From Fusobacteriota bacterium (GTDB lineage: Bacteria > Fusobacteriota > Fusobacteriia > Fusobacteriales > Fusobacteriaceae): 5,000 bases of DNA. Shown in pieces: positions 1 to 5,000 of this stretch. Made by a program: the position numbers and the translations under genes. The notes beneath the pieces are model-generated. The model was not told where the DNA came from and ran no database searches. It saw nothing but the letters and a program-made list of their open reading frames with translations. The number at the start of each line of letters is the position of its first letter. The first letter of the stretch is position 1. The stretch lies in NCBI GenBank assembly GCA_003973585.1, contig QNYN01000005.1, forward strand, positions 1 to 5,000, given 5' to 3'.

Positions 1-2
1 AA

Positions 3-59
3 GAGATAGATGCTAATAATAATCTTACAATAGACGATCAAAATAGTGCATTCAAATAG
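3..59 (+). CDS. 3' end of an upstream gene (partial, unidentified)
   Basis: The third forward frame is open from the window edge and ends at a TAG at 57-59, leaving 18 residues ending in DDQNSAFK. The fragment is too short to assign a family. Its reality is supported by a strong rho-independent terminator about 48 bases downstream on the same strand, as expected after the last gene of a transcription unit. The other two forward frames hit stops within the first 15 bases. The tail is polar and Asn/Asp-rich and shows no membrane segment. It is probably the end of a separate unit rather than part of the sus operon, because the terminator lies between them. Confidence 0.5.
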   Translation, partial: EIDANNNLTIDDQNSAFK

Positions 60-106
60 AATGTAGAATATAGTAAAATATCATTATTCGTAATGATGAC
101 AAAAAT

Positions 107-140
107 AACAGGGTTTGGCTTTTAGTCAAACCCTGTTTTT
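107..140 (+). terminator. Rho-independent terminator
   Basis: The arm AACAGGGTTTG (107-117) pairs perfectly with CAAACCCTGTT (127-137). The inner bases 118-120 can pair with 124-126 through one G-T pair and two Watson-Crick pairs, leaving a TTT loop. The 3' arm runs directly into a T tract ending at 140. It sits downstream of the partial gene ending at 59 and would insulate it from the susC-like gene. The arms are themselves A-rich on the 5' side, so a weaker hairpin on the opposite strand is possible, but no minus-strand gene is seen next to it. Confidence 0.9.
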
Positions 141-319
141 GTTTGGTGGGTTAAGTGCTCTAGAACTCTACTTATATATAAAGAATTAATTATTTAGATG
201 TAAGAGTTATTTGTTTAGATTTTAATCTTATTCTCACTAAATTATTAGTACGTGTAATAGCCTTTATGTACATGATTTCAATTTGTAACTTATACTTGAG
301 ATATCTTTCAATGTCATTA

Positions 320-366
320 GTTAAAATGTTAAAGAAGTGTTAAAAATATTGGACAAGTGTTCAATA
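320..366. promoter_or_regulatory. Candidate operator: repeated TGTTnAA words and palindrome
   Basis: GTTAAA occurs at 320-325, 328-333 and 339-344. The wider word TGTTnAA occurs at 327, 338 and 358, with spacings of 11 and 20 bases, close to one and two helical turns. The last copy forms the right arm of an imperfect palindrome at 347-366 (TATTGGACA, then AG, then TGTTCAATA), where 8 of 10 position pairs match. The cluster lies immediately upstream of the best -7 candidate, where a transcription factor would act. The binding protein is unknown. In such AT-rich DNA some of these words could arise by chance. Confidence 0.35.
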
Positions 367-388
367 AAATAGTTTAATTGTAGTTTTG
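358..388 (+). promoter_or_regulatory. Candidate Bacteroidota-type promoter for the sus operon
   Basis: TAGTTTTG at 381-388 matches the Bacteroidota primary-sigma -7 consensus TAnnTTTG exactly. Upstream, TGTT at 358-361 lies 19 bases from it and is a poor version of the TTTG -33 element. TTGG at 349-352 is a better sequence match but sits 28 bases away, which is too far. Initiation would be expected around 393-397, giving susC a leader of roughly 110 bases. The weak -33 element suggests dependence on an activator, possibly at the adjacent repeats. This is inference from sequence only. Confidence 0.4.
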
Positions 389-397
389 GTCTCTAGA

Positions 398-475
398 ATG
401 AATAAAAATGTGTTGCTAACAGGGTCAATATTAGGCTTTTGTGTTTTTATGATTCTTCCCACAATCTTCTATTAA
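398..475 (+). CDS. Possible 25-residue hydrophobic leader peptide
   Basis: An ATG at 398 opens a 25-codon frame ending at TAA (473-475), 29 bases before susC. It begins MNKNVLLTGS and continues with ILGFCVFMILPTIFY. That is a short charged or polar N-terminus followed by about 20 hydrophobic residues, consistent with one membrane-spanning segment or a bare signal-like peptide. No Shine-Dalgarno sequence precedes it. If the promoter at 381-388 is right, the ATG lies within a few bases of the transcript start and would be almost leaderless. It could be a small membrane protein, a regulatory upstream frame controlling susC, or chance in AT-rich DNA. No family is recognised. Confidence 0.3.
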   Translation: MNKNVLLTGSILGFCVFMILPTIFY

Positions 476-504
476 TAGAGTAGTTTAATTTAATATTTTA
501 AAAG

Positions 505-3500
505 ATGAGAAGTAGATTTTTACAACTACTTACATTGGCTTTAGTATTGGTAGGAAATATTGCTTTTGCACAATCGAAAGAGATAACAGGTGTTGTGTAC
601 GATGAAAGTAATATGGAGCTTCCAGGAGCAAGTGTAATAGTAAAAGGTAGTACAGTTGGTACAACTACAGATTTTGATGGAGCATTTACCATCACCGCAC
701 AAGAAGGAGATGTTTTAGAGGTTGACTTTATTGGTTATACAACAAAATATATAACAGTTGGGGAGTCTTCAACGTATAAAATACAGTTAGTTCCTGATTC
801 TAAGGAATTAGAAGAAGTAATTGTTGTTGGTTACGGTACAGCAAAGAAAGAATCGTTTACAGGTTCGGCAACACAAATGAAAGGAGAAGAACTTACATCT
901 GTGGCTGTTCCAACTATTACTGATGCATTGCAAGGAAAGTCAGCAGGTTTACAGATTAATAGTGCAAGTGGAGATCCTGGTTCAGGAAGTACAGTTAGAA
1001 TTAGGGGTATAGGATCAATGAATGCATCTAGTTCACCTCTTTACGTAATTGATGGAGTTATTGTAAATAGTGGTAACGTTTCTCAATTATCTGATGGTAG
1101 TGCAGATTTAGCTCCAACTGATGTTTTATCTTCAATAAATCCAAATGACATTGCAAGTATGACTGTGTTGAAAGACGCATCGGCTACAGCAATTTATGGA
1201 GCTAGAGCAGCTAATGGTGTTATCCTTATTACGACTAAAAAAGGAGCTAACGGTAAAGCTAAGATTAGCTTTGACGCTAAAGTAGGTATTTCTCAATTAC
1301 CTAAAAATAGAGGTTATCATTTGATGAGTTCTGCTGATCATTACAAACAATATTTTGATGCTTATCGTGCAGCAGGAGAGAGTGTAGCAGATGCTAACAG
1401 AAAAGTTATAGAGGCTTTGTCTAATAATAATCCTTACAATGTTGACCAGCCTTTAGATGAAAATGGAAACGTAGTAGATGGAGCTCGTATTATTTCTAAT
1501 ACTGATTGGGTAGATGAGGTTTTCAGAACAGGAAAAACACAGGAATATAACATAAGTGCATCTGGAGGGTCAGGAGATACAAATTATTTCTTATCATTAG
1601 GTTATGCAAATACTGAGGGTATAATGAAAGGAACTGACTTTTCTAGATATAGTTTAAGGTTAAATCTTAATACAAAACTTACTGAAAGAATTGATATAGG
1701 TACAAACACTACGTTCTCATATACAGATCAGAACCGTGGAGCAGGTGGAGGCGGTGGAGCAGCAGCTACACGTAATGCATTACTTTACCCTAACGCTGTA
1801 TCTGTTTATGAAAAAGATAGAGAAGGTAATATTATATACGACGATAAAGGAAAACCTAAATACAATTTTAATAACCCGGTAAGTATGGATTTCAATCCAT
1901 TGTTTACTGTTGATAACGATATTTACAATACAAAGAATTATCGTTTATTATCTAGTTTATACTTAAACGCAGATTTAGGTTTTATTCTTGAAGGGTTAAG
2001 TTTCAGAACAGATAACTCAGTAGATTATTATACAGTAGAAGATTTTATGTTTTACAATCCTTTCCATGGTAATGGTACATCAGTTAATGGTAGAGGTAGA
2101 TCTTATGGAACATGGAATACTTTGCTAACTACATCTAATAAGTTTAATTATAAGAAAATATTTGGAGATCATACTATTGATGTTTTAGCAGGAATAGAGG
2201 TTTCTGAAAATCATGAAAGAACAAATTATGCTGAAGCTACAGAGTATGCTATTTACGGTGATGTTGTAATGCCAGAACTTGCAAATGCAGCAACTCCACA
2301 AGGAGCAAGTACAACAGATAATAGATGGTCGATGCTTTCTTATTTAGGAAGAATAAATTATGATTATCTAAGTAAATATTATTTATCTGCATCTATCAGA
2401 CGAGATGGTTCTAGTAGATTTGGAGAGAATAACAGATTTGGTACTTTCTATTCTTTCGGAGCTTCTTGGAGAATTTCTGAGGAGAATTTTATGCAAGATA
2501 TTTCATGGATAGATAATTTAAAACTACGTGCTAGTTACGGTACTTCAGGTAACGACCAAGTAGGATTGTACGATTATTTTACAAATTTCTCATCATGGAA
2601 TTATGATGGAAAACCAGGAAACGTATTATTTAAGCCAGGTAATGAAGATCTTACATGGGAAACAAGTGCATCTACAACAATTGGTTTAGATTTCACTATG
2701 TTCTCTCAACGTTTATCAGGTAGTATTGAATATTACAACAGAGATACTGATGACCTATTATACCAAGTTCCTATTTCTATGTTGTCAGGTTTTACAACAG
2801 TAATGAAAAATTCAGCATCTGTTAATAATCATGGTGTAGAATTAGCATTAGATTATAGATTGATTGAAACAGATAATTTCTCATGGGATATGGGAGTAAA
2901 TTATACTATGAATGTTAATGAGATTACATCTTTACCAACAGAATCACAGATTAACGGTACTAAAATTTGGCAAGAAGGTGGAAGTATCTACGATTTCTAT
3001 TTGAGAGAATATGCAGGAGTAGATAAGAATGATGGTGCAGCAATGTGGTATAAGGACGTTATTGATCCTTCTACTGGGAAGCCTACAGGAGAAAGAGAGT
3101 TGACAAAATCATATAACGAGGCAACTAGATATGTAGTTGGTAGTTCTCAGCCTGATGGTTATGGAGGTTTCAATAATACATTACGATATAAAAGAGTAAC
3201 ATTGAGTGCTAATTTATTCTTTAGTAATGGAGGTAATATTCTTGATGTTGTTGAATCAGATTTAATGAACGATGGTAACGAAAAAGGATATCAATTAATG
3301 ACTGATGCAGCAAATGCATGGACACCAAGTAATACAAATACCGATGTTCCTAAATTTAATACAGTTGGAGATAATAACTCAAACCAATCTAGTTCAACTA
3401 GATATTTGTACGATGCAACTTACGCTAAGTTAAAAGCAGTAACTTTATCTTACGATTTACCATCAAGTTGGGCAAAGAGAGTTAATATGACTAGTATGTC

Positions 3501-3648
3501 AACTTATGTATCAGGAAATAACTTATTGATATGGACTAAGGATAGTGGATTTAAAGGATTTGATCCAGAGGTTGGAATGACTGGATTAACAAACTACATT
3601 ACTCCAAATCCAAGATCAGTTGTTGTGGGTATAAAACTTAACTTCTAA
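505..3648 (+). CDS. SusC/RagA-family TonB-dependent outer-membrane transporter
   Basis: This is an outer-membrane importer that, with a SusD partner, takes up oligosaccharides or other large nutrients using TonB/ExbBD energy. Residues 1-22 form a signal peptidase I signal, with likely cleavage at AFA-Q. Residues 26-97 are a carboxypeptidase-D-regulatory-like beta domain with the DFDGAF motif at 56-61. A TonB-box-like segment, LEEVIVVGYGT, lies at 102-112. The plug spans about 115-247 and contains the VRIRG (164-168), PLYVIDG (178-184) and ASATAIYGARAANGVILITT (225-244) signatures. The beta barrel follows and ends with an aromatic residue in GIKLNF, as usual for BamA-assembled barrels. The length of 1047 aa is normal and the frame is unbroken. 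No N-terminal STN domain is present, so FecI/FecR-type signalling is unlikely. The start at 505 is set by the signal peptide and lies behind an A-rich TTTTAAAAG leader without a Shine-Dalgarno sequence. The substrate cannot be read from the sequence. Confidence 0.97.
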   Translation: MRSRFLQLLTLALVLVGNIAFAQSKEITGVVYDESNMELPGASVIVKGSTVGTTTDFDGAFTITAQEGDVLEVDFIGYTTKYITVGESSTYKIQLVPDSKELEEVIVVGYGTAKKESFTGSATQMKGEELTSVAVPTITDALQGKSAGLQINSASGDPGSGSTVRIRGIGSMNASSSPLYVIDGVIVNSGNVSQLSDGSADLAPTDVLSSINPNDIASMTVLKDASATAIYGARAANGVILITTKKGANGKAKISFDAKVGISQLPKNRGYHLMSSADHYKQYFDAYRAAGESVADANRKVIEALSNNNPYNVDQPLDENGNVVDGARIISNTDWVDEVFRTGKTQEYNISASGGSGDTNYFLSLGYANTEGIMKGTDFSRYSLRLNLNTKLTERIDIGTNTTFSYTDQNRGAGGGGGAAATRNALLYPNAVSVYEKDREGNIIYDDKGKPKYNFNNPVSMDFNPLFTVDNDIYNTKNYRLLSSLYLNADLGFILEGLSFRTDNSVDYYTVEDFMFYNPFHGNGTSVNGRGRSYGTWNTLLTTSNKFNYKKIFGDHTIDVLAGIEVSENHERTNYAEATEYAIYGDVVMPELANAATPQGASTTDNRWSMLSYLGRINYDYLSKYYLSASIRRDGSSRFGENNRFGTFYSFGASWRISEENFMQDISWIDNLKLRASYGTSGNDQVGLYDYFTNFSSWNYDGKPGNVLFKPGNEDLTWETSASTTIGLDFTMFSQRLSGSIEYYNRDTDDLLYQVPISMLSGFTTVMKNSASVNNHGVELALDYRLIETDNFSWDMGVNYTMNVNEITSLPTESQINGTKIWQEGGSIYDFYLREYAGVDKNDGAAMWYKDVIDPSTGKPTGERELTKSYNEATRYVVGSSQPDGYGGFNNTLRYKRVTLSANLFFSNGGNILDVVESDLMNDGNEKGYQLMTDAANAWTPSNTNTDVPKFNTVGDNNSNQSSSTRYLYDATYAKLKAVTLSYDLPSSWAKRVNMTSMSTYVSGNNLLIWTKDSGFKGFDPEVGMTGLTNYITPNPRSVVVGIKLNF

Positions 3649-3666
3649 TTGGTAAAATATTAAAAG

Positions 3667-4845
3667 ATGAAAAATTTATTTAAAAGTATATTGTTTGTTT
3701 CACTTACTCTTTTGGCAAGTAGTTGTTCAAAAGAGATTTTGGAACAATCACCATCAGATAGACCAACAGAGGATGTGTTGTTCTCATCTATAGGAGGAGC
3801 TGAAATTCACTTAACAGGTATTTATTCGTTATTAAATTATCCTACAGGTGAAGGAACAAGAGGTATTTTGATACCTGAGGTAATGGGAGAAGATGTAGTA
3901 GTAACTTCTGCCAACAACTATGGTAGATATGTAGGTGCTTATAACTATAACTTTAGACCAGAATCTGATCCAGGATATAATTTTTGGAGATATTCATATA
4001 GAGTTATTTCAAATACAAATCTTTTCTTACAAAAAATAGAAGACGTTGAAGGAGAAGCAGCAAAGAAAGAAGATCTTAAGGCTCAAGCTTATGCACTAAG
4101 AGCATTTTCTTATTTTAATCTTGTAAGAATGTTTGGAGAAACTGCCTATACAGATGATAAAAATGGTAGAGGAGTTCCAATCAATACTACAGTAAACGAT
4201 TTAGATGGTTATAACATTCCTCGTTCTACTGTGGAAGAAGATTACAATCAGATTTTATCTGATTTATCTGAAGCAGAGAAAGGTATTAAAGAATCAGACT
4301 ATAAAGGATTTATCGATTCTCATGCAGTTGCAGCCATACAAGCTAGGGTTTATCTTACAATGGGAGATTGGGCGAATGCATCTAAATATGCTAAAAAAGC
4401 TTACGAAGGATTTACATTGATAGATGAGAATACTTATTTAAGCGGGTTTAACAATGTAAGTAGTGAGGATATTTGGTCTCAAAAGTTCATAGATTCTGAT
4501 GTCAATACATTTATGAGTATCCCTTCTTTTACATATACATCAAAAAACATACCTATTGGAGATAATAATGGAGATGGTATTATAGATGTAAAAGATGTTA
4601 ATACTTCTACAAAAGGAGAAGATTATGTTAGTGGGTATAATTCATTAAGGGTTACTAAATATCTAATTAATCAATTTAAAGATACTGACTTTAGAAAAAA
4701 GATGTTCCCTGTATATGTAAATGCAAAAACAGGAGAGACAATAGAATACAAAAATCTAAGAATGGAAATCATAGATTCAGATGAAAAAAGAATAAAAAAA
4801 TTAAAGCTCAATATTCTAAAAGGTGAAAAAGATGCCAAAAACTAA
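3667..4845 (+). CDS. SusD/RagB-family nutrient-binding lipoprotein, C-terminally truncated
   Basis: This is the surface lipoprotein that caps a SusC barrel and binds its substrate. A lipoprotein signal is visible, with hydrophobic residues 8-16 and lipobox ASSC with the acylated Cys at 20. The following SKE is a partial match to the K-acidic surface-export signal known in Bacteroidota lipoproteins. SusD family features are clear: WRYSYRVISNTN (107-118), the helix around RAFSYFNLVRMFG (145-157), PRSTVEEDYNQI (185-196), and a TPR-like helix with ARVYLTMGDW (226-235). A calcium-loop-like motif, DNNGDGIIDVKD, lies at 299-310. The family usually runs about 450-600 residues, but this frame stops at 392. 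After about residue 360 (GETIEY) the expected C-terminal SusD region is replaced by a Lys/Glu-rich tail ending GEKDAKN. It starts 18 bases after susC, with the same TTAAAAGATGA start context, so the two genes are surely co-transcribed. The truncated product probably does not fold as a normal SusD. Confidence 0.85.
   Translation: MKNLFKSILFVSLTLLASSCSKEILEQSPSDRPTEDVLFSSIGGAEIHLTGIYSLLNYPTGEGTRGILIPEVMGEDVVVTSANNYGRYVGAYNYNFRPESDPGYNFWRYSYRVISNTNLFLQKIEDVEGEAAKKEDLKAQAYALRAFSYFNLVRMFGETAYTDDKNGRGVPINTTVNDLDGYNIPRSTVEEDYNQILSDLSEAEKGIKESDYKGFIDSHAVAAIQARVYLTMGDWANASKYAKKAYEGFTLIDENTYLSGFNNVSSEDIWSQKFIDSDVNTFMSIPSFTYTSKNIPIGDNNGDGIIDVKDVNTSTKGEDYVSGYNSLRVTKYLINQFKDTDFRKKMFPVYVNAKTGETIEYKNLRMEIIDSDEKRIKKLKLNILKGEKDAKN
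4740..4760. other. Inferred junction between susD and foreign sequence
   Basis: Up to about 4740 the frame reads as SusD (FRKKMFPVYVNAKTGETIEY). From about 4753 onward it does not resemble the family, and the missing C-terminal SusD region is not found in any forward frame of the remaining sequence. Downstream DNA is richer in GC (59 of 150 bases at 4851-5000, against 42 of 150 at 4501-4650). It also uses CTT, GGC, GCC and AGC codons that are less typical of the upstream genes. No terminal inverted repeat or target duplication is visible. The position is approximate and rests on family knowledge rather than an alignment. A real insertion or rearrangement and an assembly chimera both fit. Confidence 0.5.
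4820..4825 (+). promoter_or_regulatory. Shine-Dalgarno-like site for the terminal open frame
   Basis: AAGGTG lies six bases before the ATG at 4832 and is a close match to the canonical AAGGAG. By contrast, susC and susD start behind pure A/T leaders, as is usual in Bacteroidota. This supports 4832 as a real start. It also supports the idea that the DNA after the junction comes from a lineage or element that relies on Shine-Dalgarno initiation. Confidence 0.4.
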
Positions 4846-5000
4846 TGGAGGAGTAAGATTATTTGGACAGTTCTTTTCTTCTTATGGAGTTCCAATAATC
4901 TCTCTTCCTACTGGCTACATGGATGTTTATGCAGAAAAGGCAAAAAAGCCAAGTTCATTCCCTATACTTCCCAATCAGATGACAAGCGCTCTTGCCAAAC
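4832..5000 (+). CDS. Unidentified protein, N-terminal fragment (runs off the window)
   Basis: A frame opens at ATG 4832 and stays open for 56 codons to the window edge, beginning MPKTNGGVRLFGQFF and later reading YMDVYAEKAKKPSSF and LPNQMTSALAK. It overlaps the last 14 bases of the susD-fused frame, in a different frame, an arrangement typical of translationally coupled genes. The in-frame stop at 4817-4819 and the AAGGTG site fix the start. There is no signal peptide or obvious membrane segment, although residues 11-27 are fairly hydrophobic. I do not recognise the family. The minus-strand frames over this stretch are all closed. The SusD frame also happens to stay open here after its stop, but it has no ATG and a Trp/Cys-rich, unlikely composition. 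A phage, plasmid or unrelated chromosomal gene are all possible. Confidence 0.5.
   Translation, partial: MPKTNGGVRLFGQFFSSYGVPIISLPTGYMDVYAEKAKKPSSFPILPNQMTSALAK

Larger units (their letters stand above)
141..504. other. Intergenic control region upstream of susC
   Basis: About 364 bases of very AT-rich DNA separate the terminator from the susC-like start. Positions 141-318 show no convincing gene, hairpin or promoter; TCAATTTG at 278-285 is a one-mismatch match to the TAnnTTTG -7 box. The second half is denser. It has TGTTnAA words and a palindrome (320-366), a perfect-match -7 candidate (381-388), a short hydrophobic reading frame (398-475), and the 10-bp palindrome CTATTAATAG (469-478). 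The region is long enough for an untranslated leader and regulator sites, but no regulator gene lies in the window. Confidence 0.7.

Noticed and set aside
158..398. The 8-base repeat CTCTAGAA at 158-165 and 391-398
   Set aside because: Two copies 233 bases apart, with no symmetry or link to other signals, are compatible with chance.
469..478. Perfect 10-bp palindrome CTATTAATAG
   Set aside because: It is short and AT-only in its core, and it overlaps the end of the small reading frame. The arms are too weak for a hairpin, and nothing else supports an operator.
498..695. A 65-codon open frame on the minus strand across the susC start
   Set aside because: It lies antisense to the signal peptide and first domain of susC, has no recognisable family or start signal, and is explained by the composition of the real gene.
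4205..4420. A 71-codon plus-strand frame inside susD
   Set aside because: It is fully contained in the clear SusD coding frame, and its product is an Ile/Leu/Lys-rich shadow with no domain.
4846..4860. Strong GGAGGAG Shine-Dalgarno-like sequence at 4847-4853
   Set aside because: No ATG, GTG or TTG start at suitable spacing leads into a credible frame. It falls within codons 6-8 of the frame starting at 4832, as part of its Gly-Gly-Val segment.
4740..5000. A simple frameshift in susD as the cause of the early stop
   Set aside because: No forward frame after 4750 yields a recognisable SusD C-terminal sequence, so restoring the frame would not rebuild the protein.

Overview
This AT-rich window is best explained as Bacteroidota DNA, most likely from a flavobacterium. 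It carries a tandem SusC-like TonB-dependent transporter and SusD-like lipoprotein. The SusC protein has the typical N-terminal carboxypeptidase-regulatory-like domain and the family's plug motifs. Both genes start behind an A-rich leader with no Shine-Dalgarno sequence, and the best promoter candidate fits the Bacteroidota TAnnTTTG -7 box. No signature identifies the genus or the glycan or other nutrient that is imported.

Layout. Positions 1-59 hold the last 18 codons of an upstream gene, followed by a strong rho-independent terminator (107-140). About 360 bases then separate that gene from susC. This stretch contains repeated TGTTnAA words, a 20-bp imperfect palindrome, a candidate -7 box at 381-388, and a possible 25-residue hydrophobic peptide (398-475). 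The susC-like gene (505-3648, 1047 aa) looks intact. After an 18-base gap comes the susD-like gene (3667-4845).

The susD-like gene is normal up to about residue 360 and then departs from the family. The C-terminal portion of the SusD fold is absent. In its place is a charged tail of about 30 residues that ends in a stop. A second open frame begins inside that tail at 4832, behind an AAGGTG Shine-Dalgarno-like sequence, and runs off the window end. This last stretch has higher GC (59 of 150 bases in 4851-5000, against 42 of 150 in 4501-4650) and different codon choice. I infer a junction near 4740-4760, either a real insertion or rearrangement that broke susD, or an assembly chimera.

Working together, an intact pair would form an outer-membrane 'pedal-bin' importer. 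SusD is the surface lipoprotein lid that captures substrate, and SusC is the TonB-powered barrel. As written here the lid protein is truncated, so the pair would probably not be fully functional.
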